From NCBI GenBank assembly GCA_947652735.1, contig CANTEG010000005.1, positions 62,001 through 126,000 on the forward strand: a DNA stretch of 64,000 nucleotides, given 5' to 3'. The DNA is from an uncultured Lachnospiraceae bacterium (lineage in GTDB: Bacteria; Bacillota; Clostridia; Lachnospirales; Lachnospiraceae). The notes under the pieces are model-generated. The model was not told the origin of the DNA. It was given only the letters and a program-made list of their open reading frames with translations, and did not search any database. The translations under genes and the position numbers were made by a program. Below are positions 51,991 to 63,000 of this stretch, one piece after another. Position 1 is the first letter of the stretch. Each line of letters starts with the position of its first letter.

Positions 51991-52533
51991 ATGAAAAAGA
52001 AGCTATATATTTTTGCCATTACAGCAGTTATGGTTTTTAGTTTTGCAGGATGCGGCAAAAAAGGAAAAAATGAGACCGTGGATGTCAAGGCTGATGTGAT
52101 AGAATTTGTTAACGAGGAGCTTTCAGCAATAGATGAAAAGAGAAGCTCCGCAGTGGACGTATATAATTCCTATTTTTCTGATAAAAAAGTGAATCTTGAT
52201 ATATTTTTATCTGACATGGAGCGTGTTGCAATTCCGAGCATGGAAGAGTATATGAAAGATTTAAATGCCATAGAAACAGGAACAGATGAGGTTGAAAACT
52301 TAAAGGAGCTTTATAGTCTTGGGGCACAGTTCCAGCTTGATGCAATGAATAAGGTTGTGCTTGCAATAAAGGAAGAAAACCCTGATTATCTCACAGAGGC
52401 ATCAGAAATGATAAAACAGTCTGAATCATATTTTGGAGAATATGAAGCACAGCTTCAGCTTTTGGCAGTGGATAACGGTATCAATATAAATGGAACATTT
52501 TCAGGGACAAATGCTTCTACAGAGGTTGAGTAA
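51991..52533 (+). CDS. Lipoprotein of unknown function
   Basis: A 180-residue predicted lipoprotein: lysine-rich start, hydrophobic core and FAGC lipobox with Cys21. The mature part is helical and acidic, like DUF3829-type helical lipoproteins, with no catalytic motif visible. The ATG at 51991 follows GAGGAGAG. It begins 30 nt after the tandem repeat. A terminator follows. Confidence 0.7.
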   Translation: MKKKLYIFAITAVMVFSFAGCGKKGKNETVDVKADVIEFVNEELSAIDEKRSSAVDVYNSYFSDKKVNLDIFLSDMERVAIPSMEEYMKDLNAIETGTDEVENLKELYSLGAQFQLDAMNKVVLAIKEENPDYLTEASEMIKQSESYFGEYEAQLQLLAVDNGININGTFSGTNASTEVE

Positions 52534-52545
52534 AAAGGATGATAG

Positions 52546-52592
52546 GCTGCAAACATGAGGGTATTATGTAAACCTTGTGACGCAGCCTTTAT
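52546..52592 (+). terminator. Probable terminator
   Basis: AGGCTGC / GCAGCCT arms around a long loop, followed by TTATTTTCTTTTATTT. Confidence 0.55.
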
Positions 52593-52657
52593 TTTCTTTT
52601 ATTTGATGTAAATTTAGGTGACAAAGACGCTTTGTTCATTGATAGGGAGGGATATAT

Positions 52658-53224
52658 GTGATTGACGATGCAAAGCTTGTAGTTGACGGATATATTTTCA
52701 GAAGTAAAAAAGAATTTGAGCGTGCAAAAAAAGAATATGAAACTGTACATAATATAATGGAAAACATAAGTATGGACAATGAGGAAGAAATTATAAAGCT
52801 GTACAGTAAGCTTGTTGCAAAAAAATATTTTCAAACACCTGTGGGGCTTTCTTTTCTTCACGACCTCAGGCAGGCTGTTCTTAAGGGTAAGGAAAATGCA
52901 AGTATGCCTTACATTCCTGTCGTTCCATCAGTCAGAATGAGAGCACCGGAACAGCAGGAGAGGGAGTATAGGAAATTAAAAGACCAGTTTGACCGTCAAA
53001 GTATGATAAAAAGCAGGCTGACTATTGCGGTTGTTGCTATGGCGGTTATTATTATAGGAATGATATTTATAGTGATGACAAACGACAATGTCGGTTTTTT
53101 TAAAGCTGAGGAAAAGGTATTAAACAAATATTCCACCTGGCAGGAGCAGCTTGATAAGCGTGAGGAAGAACTGAACATCAGGGAAGAAAAAATAAAAGAG
53201 GCAGAAAAAAGTATAGAAAAATAG
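52658..53224 (+). CDS. Hypothetical protein with membrane segment and C-terminal coiled coil
   Basis: A 188-residue protein. A charged helical N-terminal region of ~120 residues, including YIFRSKKEFERAKKEYE and a conserved-looking TPVGLSFLHDLRQ segment, is followed by a membrane helix (about 122-144) and a Glu/Lys-rich coiled coil. The family is not recognised; similar proteins occur in Lachnospiraceae. A GTG start follows GGGAGGG. Confidence 0.6.
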   Translation: MIDDAKLVVDGYIFRSKKEFERAKKEYETVHNIMENISMDNEEEIIKLYSKLVAKKYFQTPVGLSFLHDLRQAVLKGKENASMPYIPVVPSVRMRAPEQQEREYRKLKDQFDRQSMIKSRLTIAVVAMAVIIIGMIFIVMTNDNVGFFKAEEKVLNKYSTWQEQLDKREEELNIREEKIKEAEKSIEK

Positions 53225-53302
53225 ACGATTTTCACAATTTCTCCATAATATAATTATACAATATGCTTATGCTATTTTTGTTTGAGATAGGAGGTATAGC
53301 AT

Positions 53303-53977
53303 ATGGAAGGAACTAAAATTCTCGTCGTGGACGATGAGAGCCGTATGAGAAAACTGGTCAAGGATTTTCTTGTCAAGGAAAACTTTTCTGTTTTGGAGGC
53401 CCAGGATGGGGAACAGGCAGTTGATATATTTATGTCAACCAAGGATATATCACTTATTATACTTGATGTGATGATGCCGAAGCTTGACGGATACGGTGTT
53501 GCTGAGGAGATTCGTAAAATATCAAAGGTTCCTATTATAATGCTTACTGCAAAAAGTAGTGAGAGAGACGAGATACATGGCTTTGAGCTTGGAATAGATG
53601 AATATATTACTAAACCGTTCAGCCCTAAAATACTTGTGGCACGTGTACAGGCGGTGCTTAGAAGAAGTATGTCGGGGCAGGAAGAAAATACCATAAGCTG
53701 CGGCGGAATCAATATGGATATATCAGCACATAAGGTTATGGTTGACAATGAAGAAATTGAGCTTAGCTATAAGGAGTTTGAGCTTCTTAATTATTTCCTT
53801 GTAAATCAGGGAGTGGCACTTTCCCGTGAAAAGATACTGAACAATGTATGGAATTATGATTATTTTGGTGATGCAAGAACAATAGATACACATGTTAAGA
53901 AGCTTAGAAGTAAACTTGGAAGCAAGGGTGATTACATTAAAACCATTTGGGGAATGGGATATAAGTTTGAGGTTTAG
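53303..53977 (+). CDS. OmpR family response regulator
   Basis: A 224-residue response regulator: receiver with the acidic pair VDDE, phosphorylated Asp in LIILDVMMPKLDG, MLTAKS Thr and TKPFSP Lys, then a winged-helix DNA-binding domain ending GDYIKTIWGMGYKFEV. AGGAGG precedes the ATG. It lies 2 nt before its likely cognate sensor kinase. The stimulus is unknown. Confidence 0.93.
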   Translation: MEGTKILVVDDESRMRKLVKDFLVKENFSVLEAQDGEQAVDIFMSTKDISLIILDVMMPKLDGYGVAEEIRKISKVPIIMLTAKSSERDEIHGFELGIDEYITKPFSPKILVARVQAVLRRSMSGQEENTISCGGINMDISAHKVMVDNEEIELSYKEFELLNYFLVNQGVALSREKILNNVWNYDYFGDARTIDTHVKKLRSKLGSKGDYIKTIWGMGYKFEV

Positions 53978-53979
53978 AC

Positions 53980-55458
53980 ATGAGAAGCTCTTTGAGAACA
54001 AAAATTACATTCATGGTTGTTATTTTTTCAGGAATCATTGTTGGTACATCATGGATTCTCAGCAAGTATTTTATAGAAGATATTTTTATTTATAATGTCA
54101 AGAAAAACTTAAAGGCAACCTATGAGTCCTGTAATGCTTTTTTTAGTGAAAATGTTGCTGATGACGGTACATTGAATGCCGATTTATATGGAAGCATATA
54201 TAATCCCTCTGACTCCATAGTTCTGATATTGGACAGGGAAAATGCCAATATATATACGTCCATAAATGATCAGGGAAAAATGATGGACAGTCTTTATAGC
54301 TTAATTCAGACAACTAATGGCTCGGATGTAGTGTCAAAGAGTATATATACTAATTTCGTTATAATAAAAAATCATGATAATGTAATAAACGCTGACTATT
54401 ATGATTTGATAGGAAATTTGGATAACGGATTTGACATAATTGTCAGAAGCCCTGTGTCAAGAATTGATTCTGTAGTTGTTGTTGTAAAGAACGTATTTAC
54501 AAAAATTGCCATAGGGCTGATTGCGTTTGGTTCTCTTTTCATGCTGGTATTCAGCAATATTTTTGTTTTTCCAATCAAAAAGTTATGCAATGTGGCAAAA
54601 CGTATGACACACCTGGATTTTGATGTCAAGGTTCCAATCGCGACAAAGGATGAGATTGGTGAGCTTGGTCAATGCATGAATGAAATGTCAGGCAAGCTTG
54701 AGACAACAATATCGGAATTAAAGTCTGCCAATGCAAAGCTTCAGCAGGATATAGAACAAAGAGAACAGATTGACGATATGAGAAAAGACTTCCTGTCTCA
54801 TGTTTCCCATGAACTCAAGACACCGATTGCACTGATACAGGGGTATGCTGAGGGACTTAAGGATAACCTTATGGATGATGAGGAAAGCAGGGAATTTTAC
54901 ACGGATGTCATTATAGATGAGGCGAAGAAAATGAACACTCTTGTAATGAAACTGTTAAATCTGAATGAACTGGAGTTTGGAACAGCTCCTTTAAATATTG
55001 AACGGTTTGAACTTGTAGAGTTTATCAATGAGATTATTTCCGCATCAAAAATTTTGGTTGATGACGGAGAGGTAAATGTTATATTTGATGAAGAAGGACC
55101 GGTTTATGTTTGGGCTGACGAGTATATGATTGAGGAGGTATTTACAAATTATTTCGTAAATGCACTTAATCATGTAAGCTATGACGGAGAGATAAAGGTA
55201 TTTTTCGAAAAAATGGATAACGACGTGAGGGTGTGTGTATATAACCGTGGTGAACAGATACCTGAGACGGATATCGATAAACTGTTTGAAAAATTTTATA
55301 AGGTTGATAAGGCGAGAACAAGGGAATATGGAGGCAGCGGTATCGGTCTTTCCATAGTGGCGGCAGCAATGAAAGCACATGGAAAGAAGTATGGAGTAAA
55401 TAATGTTTCTGACGGAGTTGTATTTTATTTTGATTTAGATGCGAATATGCCTTGCTGA
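53980..55458 (+). CDS. Sensor histidine kinase
   Basis: A 492-residue sensor: N-terminal membrane helix (about 8-30), extracellular domain of ~130 residues, second membrane helix (about 170-192), HAMP linker, HisKA with the phosphorylated His in FLSHVSHELKTPIALI, and an HATPase domain with NALNHV, FYKVDKAR and GGSGIGLSI. It pairs with the regulator just upstream. The extracellular domain is not recognised. Confidence 0.92.
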   Translation: MRSSLRTKITFMVVIFSGIIVGTSWILSKYFIEDIFIYNVKKNLKATYESCNAFFSENVADDGTLNADLYGSIYNPSDSIVLILDRENANIYTSINDQGKMMDSLYSLIQTTNGSDVVSKSIYTNFVIIKNHDNVINADYYDLIGNLDNGFDIIVRSPVSRIDSVVVVVKNVFTKIAIGLIAFGSLFMLVFSNIFVFPIKKLCNVAKRMTHLDFDVKVPIATKDEIGELGQCMNEMSGKLETTISELKSANAKLQQDIEQREQIDDMRKDFLSHVSHELKTPIALIQGYAEGLKDNLMDDEESREFYTDVIIDEAKKMNTLVMKLLNLNELEFGTAPLNIERFELVEFINEIISASKILVDDGEVNVIFDEEGPVYVWADEYMIEEVFTNYFVNALNHVSYDGEIKVFFEKMDNDVRVCVYNRGEQIPETDIDKLFEKFYKVDKARTREYGGSGIGLSIVAAAMKAHGKKYGVNNVSDGVVFYFDLDANMPC

Positions 55459-55511
55459 TAAAGAAAAAAAGTGGTAAAATTATATGTGATTTATGTTTGA
55501 AAGCGTGGTGG

Positions 55512-56303
55512 ATGAAAGTGAAAAAATATTTGATTACAGGCTGCATATTTATTTTAGCACTTTTTGCCGTTGGATGTGAGAAGACAATAGATTTAACGGA
55601 CGAAGAAAGTAAGATGATTGCAGAGTATGCGGGACAATTGTTACTTAAATATGACAGGAACACTAATTTTAAATATGATGAGTCAGAAGTTACAACAGCG
55701 TCTATGGATGTGACGGTAAGGGAAGACGAAACTGCTACAGGCTCGGATGCAAAAAATGATGCTACAACGGAAAAAAAGCCGACAACAGAAGAAGACAAAG
55801 AGCCTATCGGAGACGGAGTTATCGTACAGGTTGGTGAAGAACAAAATGTAAGTGGTGTTGTTGCCGATGAAGATTCTTCCTTTGATATTGCCTCCTTTTT
55901 AGGGGAAGACAATATTGCAATTGGGTATGAGTATTATATGCTGCTTGACAAGTACCCGTCATATGATGAAAATGGAGTATACATAGAGCTTGAGGCTCCA
56001 GAGGACTACAAGCTGTTAGTATTAAAGTTCAGCATCGAAAACAAAACAAATGAACACCATGACATAGACCTTTATTCTAAGGATGTCAAGTATAACATTA
56101 TCGTAAATGATTCAAAGAGTGCAAGACAGATGCTTACGCTTCTTATGGATGATATGTATACGTATCAGAAAGGAATAGACGGAAGTGTCAGGGAAGAAGC
56201 AGTTCTTTTGTATCAGATATCTGAAAAAGCAGTTGATGATATCAGTGATTTAAAGCTTAAGATATCTTATAATGGCAGTGACAAAGTGATGCAGCTGCAA
56301 TAA
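55512..56303 (+). CDS. Lipoprotein of unknown function
   Basis: A 263-residue predicted lipoprotein with signal peptide and AVGC lipobox (Cys22), then a Thr/Glu-rich disordered linker (about 70-110) and a C-terminal beta-rich domain resembling DUF4352-type domains (DYKLLVLKFSIENKT). The start is uncertain: ATG at 55512 is used, but GTG at 55518 fits the GGTGG site as well. It begins 53 nt after the kinase gene and may be part of that unit. Confidence 0.7.
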   Translation: MKVKKYLITGCIFILALFAVGCEKTIDLTDEESKMIAEYAGQLLLKYDRNTNFKYDESEVTTASMDVTVREDETATGSDAKNDATTEKKPTTEEDKEPIGDGVIVQVGEEQNVSGVVADEDSSFDIASFLGEDNIAIGYEYYMLLDKYPSYDENGVYIELEAPEDYKLLVLKFSIENKTNEHHDIDLYSKDVKYNIIVNDSKSARQMLTLLMDDMYTYQKGIDGSVREEAVLLYQISEKAVDDISDLKLKISYNGSDKVMQLQ

Positions 56304-56317
56304 CAGGGAGGGCACAT

Positions 56318-57229
56318 ATGGATACTAATATTTTATTGGAAACTGGAACGAATGAGCTGGAAATACTGGAGTTTGTCATAAACGGAAACCACTACGGAAT
56401 TAACGTGGAAAAGGTTCGGGAAATTCTTCCGTTTCAGGACATAACACCAGTGCCTAATTCCCATCCTTGCATTGAGGGTATATTTATGCCCCGTGGAAGC
56501 ATTATCACTGTAATTGATTTAATACAGGCAATTGGTTTTTCGGGTGGACAGGATAGGAATAATTTTCTTATTGTAACCAATTTTAATAATCTCAATATTG
56601 CCTTTGACGTTGAAGCTGTTCTTGGCATACAAAGGATTTCGTGGTCTGAGGTAGTAAAACCTGACCAGACGGTAAGTGGTCCGGGTGTAGGAGTTGCGAC
56701 AGGTATTATAAAAAACAAGGATAACCTTATTATTATACTTGATTTTGAGCGGATTGTTGAGGAGATATGTCCTGAGACAAGCCTTAAGGTTTCAGAGATT
56801 ACAGGTCTTGAGACAAGAGAAAGAAACAACATTCCTGTTTTGGTTGTTGAGGATTCCCATATGCTTTGTAAGCTGATTGAAGATTCGCTTCATACGGCAG
56901 GATACACGAAGCTTACGGTGAAGAACAATGGTCAGGAGGCTTGGGATTTCCTTACGCAACTGAAAAAGAATAATGGTGTTGAATACGGGGCAAAATGTGT
57001 TATCACTGACATTGAGATGCCACAGATGGACGGACACAGACTGATAAAGCTTATCAGAGATACAGAGGGACTGAAGCATATTCCTATTATTGTATTTTCA
57101 TCACTGATAAATGATGATATGAAACGAAAGGGTGAATCTTTAGGAGCAAATGCACAAATCAGTAAACCGGAAATAGGCCAGCTTGTCAGTATACTCGATG
57201 GTCTTGTTGCAGGTCAGATATACGGATAA
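56318..57229 (+). CDS. cheV: Chemotaxis protein CheV (CheW-receiver fusion)
   Basis: A 303-residue coupling protein: CheW domain (about 10-155, EFVINGNHYGINVEKVREIL, FMPRGSIITVIDL) followed by a receiver (about 175-298) with phosphorylated Asp in CVITDIEMPQMDG and Lys in ISKPE. It links chemoreceptors to CheA and aids adaptation. GGGAGG precedes the ATG. No other chemotaxis gene is in the window. Confidence 0.93.
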   Translation: MDTNILLETGTNELEILEFVINGNHYGINVEKVREILPFQDITPVPNSHPCIEGIFMPRGSIITVIDLIQAIGFSGGQDRNNFLIVTNFNNLNIAFDVEAVLGIQRISWSEVVKPDQTVSGPGVGVATGIIKNKDNLIIILDFERIVEEICPETSLKVSEITGLETRERNNIPVLVVEDSHMLCKLIEDSLHTAGYTKLTVKNNGQEAWDFLTQLKKNNGVEYGAKCVITDIEMPQMDGHRLIKLIRDTEGLKHIPIIVFSSLINDDMKRKGESLGANAQISKPEIGQLVSILDGLVAGQIYG

Positions 57230-57254
57230 GGGATAGAATAAAAAATTCTTAATG

Positions 57255-57295
57255 TGGGGGTGTCATTTATTTGACAGCCCCATATAGATTTTATT
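57255..57295 (+). terminator. Terminator after cheV
   Basis: TGGGGgTGTCA / TGACAgCCCCA stem with one mismatch, 6-nt loop, then ATTTTATTTTA. Confidence 0.7.
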
Positions 57296-57312
57296 TTAGG
57301 AGTGAACATATT

Positions 57313-58524
57313 ATGAAACTGAAAGATTTTGACATGACAAAGGAGGAGCTTGAGAACCTCTATAACATATATTTTTATGAAACCTTTAAACGGTTTGATT
57401 TTGTTGCTGAGCATGGAGAAGCATCCTATATTATAGATGAATCAGGAAACAAATATCTGGATTTTATGGCAGGGATTGCAGTAAACAGTACAGGACACTG
57501 CAACAAAAATGTTGTGGATGCCATCAAAACACAATGTGAAACTATGATTCATGCATCAAATTATTGTTATACAATACCTCAGGCAAAGCTTGCAGAGCTG
57601 ATATGCAAATCCATAGGCATGGAAAAGATTTATTTCCAAAATTCGGGAGCTGAGGCAAATGAGGCAATGATTAAGTTAGCAAGAAAATATGGAAAAGACA
57701 ACTATGGTGCAAACAGATATAATATTGTCACCGCATACAACAGCTTTCACGGAAGAACGCTTGCAACACTTGCGGCAACAGGGCAGCCGGGTACGCCTAT
57801 ACAAAATAACTATGACCCGTTTATCCCGGGCTTCCAATATGCAGAGTATAACAATCTTACAACCTTTGAAGCGGCATGCACAGAGGACACAATTGCAATT
57901 CTCGTAGAGCCTGTGCAGGGTGAAGGTGGAGTTATTCCAGCAACAAAGGAATTCATTCAGGGGCTGAGAAAACTTTGTGATGAAAAGGATATGCTGTTGC
58001 TGTTTGATGAGGTTCAGACAGGATGGGGACGAACAGGCTCGCTCATGGCATTTATGGATTATGGTGTAAAGCCTGACTGTGTCAGCATGGCAAAAGCAAT
58101 GGGAGGCGGTATGCCAATTGGTGCAATGTGCACGAGCAGCAAACTGGCACTTACATTTGGTCCAGGTGCACACGGAAGCACATATGCGGGAAATCCTGTA
58201 TGTTGTGCCGCAGCATATGCACAGATAAATGAGATAATTGAAAATAAGCTGCCTGAAAATTCTGCTGCAATGGGAACCGTTTTTTCTGAGATGCTTAAAA
58301 AACTTCCTTGCGTAAAGGAGGTTCGCGGTAAAGGTCTTATGATTGGTGTTGAATTCGAAAAAGATATCGCTACTGATGTAAAGTATAACTGCTCTGACGA
58401 GGGACTGCTCATTACGGCAGTCAGACCAAACACCATACGTCTTGTACCTCCGCTTAATGTGACTGAGGAAGAATGTAAGCTTGCCTATGAAATATTGGAT
58501 AGGGTAGTAAAGGGTTTGATGTGA
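57313..58524 (+). CDS. argD: Acetylornithine/class III aminotransferase
   Basis: A 403-residue PLP aminotransferase of the ArgD group, converting N-acetylglutamate semialdehyde to N-acetylornithine. Motifs: FQNSGAEANEAMIKLARK, LLFDEVQTGWGRTG with the cofactor Asp, and SMAKAMGGGMPIGA with the PLP Lys. Close paralogues (succinylornithine, GABA types) cannot be excluded. The ATG follows TTAGGAG. No other arg gene adjoins it, though argR is at 20.9 kb. Confidence 0.88.
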   Translation: MKLKDFDMTKEELENLYNIYFYETFKRFDFVAEHGEASYIIDESGNKYLDFMAGIAVNSTGHCNKNVVDAIKTQCETMIHASNYCYTIPQAKLAELICKSIGMEKIYFQNSGAEANEAMIKLARKYGKDNYGANRYNIVTAYNSFHGRTLATLAATGQPGTPIQNNYDPFIPGFQYAEYNNLTTFEAACTEDTIAILVEPVQGEGGVIPATKEFIQGLRKLCDEKDMLLLFDEVQTGWGRTGSLMAFMDYGVKPDCVSMAKAMGGGMPIGAMCTSSKLALTFGPGAHGSTYAGNPVCCAAAYAQINEIIENKLPENSAAMGTVFSEMLKKLPCVKEVRGKGLMIGVEFEKDIATDVKYNCSDEGLLITAVRPNTIRLVPPLNVTEEECKLAYEILDRVVKGLM

Positions 58525-58646
58525 TTATTTTACATAAACTGGATATAATATAGTTGATTAAGCGGCTTTGGGTTATCTGTACAATGATGTTTTATTGACC
58601 ATATTGGCGGATATACTGACATTGATGGAAAGAAAAGGAGCATAGA

Positions 58647-60026
58647 ATGAAAAGAGTAAATGCATGGACAACATATAATAAAAAGCAATTGACAGAGCTG
58701 GAAAAGGTTTGCAGCGGATATATGGATTTTCTTGATAACGGAAAAACTGAACGGGAATGTGTCAAGGTAATAGAGTCTCTTGCAAAGGAGCACGGATATG
58801 TAGACCTTAAAGATGTGATTAAAGATAAGAAGAAGCTGAAGTCGGGAGACAAGGTTTATGCCATATGCATGAATAAGACTGTGGCAATGTTCAATTTAGG
58901 TAAGAAAAAGCTTGAAAACGGACTGAATATTTTAGGTGCACATATTGATTCACCGCGTATGGATGTAAAACAAAATCCACTCTACGAAAATGGGGATTTT
59001 GCCTATTTTGATACCCATTATTACGGGGGAATTAAAAAGTACCAGTGGGTTACGCTTCCACTGGCAATTCACGGAGTCGTTGTAAAGAAGGATGGAAGTA
59101 CATTGGACATATCCATAGGAGAGGATAAACGTGACCCTGTATTTTGTGTAACTGATTTGTTGATTCATCTGGCGGGAGAACAGCTTGAGAAGAAGGCAAA
59201 CAAGGTCATTGAGGGTGAAAAGCTTGATATACTCGTTGGAAGCATTCCACTCAAGGATAAAGATAAGGATGCAGTAAAAGAGAATATTCTTGTGCTGCTT
59301 AAGGATAAGTATGACATAGAGGAAGAAGATTTTATGTCAGCAGAGCTTGAGGTCGTTCCTGCCGGTAGGGCAAGAGAGGCGGGCTTGGATAAGAGTATGA
59401 TTATGTCGTACGGACAGGATGACAGAGTATGTGCTTACACATCACTTCTTGCAATGCTTGAGGTTGACAATGTGGAGAAGACTACCTGCTGTCTTCTGAC
59501 AGACAAGGAAGAAATAGGCAGCGTAGGAGCAACAGGTATGCAGTCAAAATTCTTTGAAAATACGGTTGCTGAGATTATGAATGCAATGGGAACATACAGT
59601 GATATTTCCCTAAGAAGATGTCTGGCATCTTCCTGTATGCTGTCATCAGATGTAAATGCAGCGTATGACCCTTTGTTTGCCGAGGCATTTGAAAAGAACA
59701 ATGCTTCTTATTTTGGACGTGGAATGGTATTTAGCAAATTTACGGGCTCCAGAGGAAAATCAGGCTCAAATGATGCCAATGCAGAATATATTGCAAAAAT
59801 AAGAAACATGATGGATGACAATTCAATATGCTATCAGACTGCTGAGCTTGGCAAAGTAGATGTAGGCGGCGGTGGAACCATTGCATATATACTTTCCCTT
59901 TATGGTATGGAGGTTATAGATTGCGGAGTTGCAGTCCTTAATATGCATGCACCTTGGGAAGTAACATCGAAAGCAGATGTTTACGAAACATTAAAAGGAT
60001 ATAAGGTATTTTTGAGGGAGGCATAA
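58647..60026 (+). CDS. M18 family aminopeptidase
   Basis: A 459-residue zinc aminopeptidase. The metal-site segments are visible: LGAHIDSPRMDVK, the DDRVCAYTS motif, DKEEIGSVGATG and an HAPWEVTSKADVYE C-terminal signature. It removes N-terminal residues from cytoplasmic peptides. A short AAAGGAG precedes the ATG. It lies 11 nt before the giant hybrid kinase gene. Confidence 0.92.
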   Translation: MKRVNAWTTYNKKQLTELEKVCSGYMDFLDNGKTERECVKVIESLAKEHGYVDLKDVIKDKKKLKSGDKVYAICMNKTVAMFNLGKKKLENGLNILGAHIDSPRMDVKQNPLYENGDFAYFDTHYYGGIKKYQWVTLPLAIHGVVVKKDGSTLDISIGEDKRDPVFCVTDLLIHLAGEQLEKKANKVIEGEKLDILVGSIPLKDKDKDAVKENILVLLKDKYDIEEEDFMSAELEVVPAGRAREAGLDKSMIMSYGQDDRVCAYTSLLAMLEVDNVEKTTCCLLTDKEEIGSVGATGMQSKFFENTVAEIMNAMGTYSDISLRRCLASSCMLSSDVNAAYDPLFAEAFEKNNASYFGRGMVFSKFTGSRGKSGSNDANAEYIAKIRNMMDDNSICYQTAELGKVDVGGGGTIAYILSLYGMEVIDCGVAVLNMHAPWEVTSKADVYETLKGYKVFLREA

Positions 60027-60037
60027 GGTACTCACCT

Positions 60038-63000
60038 ATGAATTTAAAGAAATTCAAAAATATTATATCGATACTCATTACGGCACTCCTTCTGGTGTGC
60101 CTTTTTGTAGTGTCGGACAGTCTCATCCTTGCAAAGGATTCATTTATGGCAGGATATGTACAGACAGTGTATAACACGAAAAACGGAATAGGAAGCAATG
60201 AGGTCAACTGTCTGTATCAATCTACCTCAGGATACATCTGGGTTGGCACGGATGGGGGACTGTACCGTTCAAGTGGTGCCGGTTTTTCACCTGTCAATCT
60301 ATGGGATACTGACAGAACGGATGTATACTCCATAAACTGCATGTTTCAAGATACGAAGAGCAGAATGTGGATAGGGACGGATAACTACGGGTTATTTTAC
60401 ATAGAACAGGGAGAAACGTATCATCTTCAGGATGAGTATTATGACGGAGTAAAAACTATACTTGATATATGTGAAACAGATAACGGGAATATATATGTTG
60501 CCACAGCGAATGGTTTGTATCTTTGTGTATCCGGAGAAAAAAACGGTGATGGTATGGTTCTCGAGCCGTACATGAACAACGCTGTCGCAAACTATAAATT
60601 TACTGAAATAGAGGCATTTAATGATTCAATATGGGGTATTTATGGTTCTGATAAACTATATATTATGGGTGACCTTGGTGTTGAAAATGTTATAGATACA
60701 TCAGAGCTTGTCCGTGATGAGTTAAGATGCTTAAGCCAGATTGACGGAAGAATGTATGTGGGAACATCAGGCAGTAATGTTCTTGTATTTAAAAATAAAA
60801 ATGCAAGAAGTGCGTCAATCCTGAATGCAAAAATTGAGGGAATCAATGAACTGATGGCTGATAATGAGGGCAGGGTTTGGGCATGCTCTGATATCGGAAT
60901 CGGTTTCTTTAATAAAAGGGGGAATTTTAACCAGTTAAATGATTGTCAGGTAGATAATTATCTTTCGGATATTATACAGGATTACGAGGGAAACTTTTGG
61001 GTTGCCTCCACACGTATGGGTGTTTTAGCCTTATATAAAAGCAAGTTTATTGACTTTAATACCAATGTTGGAATGTCAGAGTCCATGGTTAACTGCGTAT
61101 ATCTAAGGGGGCAGAATAAATTTATCGGTACAGATGATGGATTGGTAGTATACAACAGAAAAAATGAGTTGGTTTCCAGTGACCTGACCAAGATGTTAGA
61201 GGGTGTCAGTATAAGGCACATTATGGAAGACAGTGCCGGAAACATGTGGATTAGTACCCACAGAAAGTATGGTATTGTAAGAGTTGCAAAGGATGGAACT
61301 ATCACCAATATAACAAGAACAGACGGGCTTCCAAGCTATGGTGTTAATGTTACATTTGAGCTTGCGGACGGAAGAATTGCAGTTGCCACTGAGGGTGGTG
61401 TTGCAATTGTTGAAAAAAGCGGAGCAATATATAGCGTCTATAATGCCCAAAATGGAATGGAATATGAAAATGTGCTGTGCCTGTATCAAGATGGGGAAGG
61501 AAATCTGCTCTGTGGAACTGATGGTGGTGGGTTATACCAAATCTATTTAAAAAGCGGGGCAATAGAAAATTATGATACGGAAAGCGGTCTGAATTCTAAT
61601 GTTGTGACATCAATGGCTGAGGGTAAGGAAGGCTTGTGGATAGGTACGGACAATGGCTTGTGCTTTTATAATGATGCATTCAGAACGATTAGTAACATAG
61701 ATTATTCAAATAATATATATGAGCTGATTGTCAATGATACATCCGTATGGATTATAGGTTCAAAGGGTGTTCTTTGGACAACGGAGGAGGAGCTTCTAAG
61801 CAGTCAGGGAATGATTAGCAGGGCACTTGACAAAAATGATGGGCTTACAAAGGATATCAACAATATATGTAACTCTGCCATGGACAGGGAGGGTGTGCTT
61901 TATATCTGTTGTAATACGGGAATATGTACCTTGGATACAAAAAATATTCCATACAATACGGTTGCTCCAAAGGTTAAAGTTACGGCTATAGATGTGGATG
62001 GAATTCTGTATGAATTGGACGACCTTGCAGACGGGTTGAATGTTGGAAAGGATGTATCCAGAATTACGATACATTTTGCTGTATTTTCCTTTACAAACAG
62101 AGAAAATATTTCTGTGGAATATTCTCTGGAGGGCTTTGATGAAACACCTATCGTGATTGACGGCAGCAGTAACATGGAAGCAGTTTACACAAATTTGGAT
62201 GGCGGAGATTACCGCTTCAAATTAAAGGCATATAACGGTGACGGAAAGTCGTGCGATGAGGAACTGTCCTTTAGAATTGAAAAGGAAAAAAAGCTGATTG
62301 AAAGACCAATGGCAAGAGCTATGTTGCTATTCATTATTATCATGGGTGCGGTTATGATAGTATATGCAAGTCTGCGTGTAAGAAAGATACTCTTATCCAA
62401 TAACAAGGAGATAGAAAAGCTTTCGAAGCAGCATGAGGAGGCTGTCAAATCAAGCAGTGCAAAAAATGACTATCTTGCCAATATGAGTAATGAGATAAAG
62501 ACACCAATCAATGCCATTATGGCAAAGGCGAATGAGCTGCTTTCGCTCCCTGAAACAAATGAACAATATAGGGATAATATTGCAAGCATATATGAGACAA
62601 GTAATAATATACTTGAAAAGGTTGATGATATTATTCTGCTTGCAAGACTTGAGGCGGGAAAGTCTGATGTGGTAAATGATAAGTACTCTGTCACTACAAT
62701 GATGTATGAAATATCAGAGCTTACCATGAGACTTATTGGTGATAAAACCGTCAAGTTTTTTGTTGAACTTGGTGACAATATCGTTGATATGGTTGTTGGT
62801 GATGGAGAAAAAATAAAGGACATTCTTTTAAGACTTTTGGATAACGCTGTACGGTATACAAAGGAAGGTTCAATTACTATTTCCGTTGACTGTTACGAGT
62901 ATGCAGACAGGGCAAACAAAAATGCTGTCAATTTTGTTTATACTGTATCAGATACCGGAATCGGTATACAGCCTGATATGCTTGAAACTGTATTTGAAGT

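Noticed and set aside
55166-55912. Antisense open frame of 248 codons across the kinase and lipoprotein genes
   Set aside because: It overlaps the well-supported sensor kinase and lipoprotein, has low-complexity serine/valine content and no start signals.
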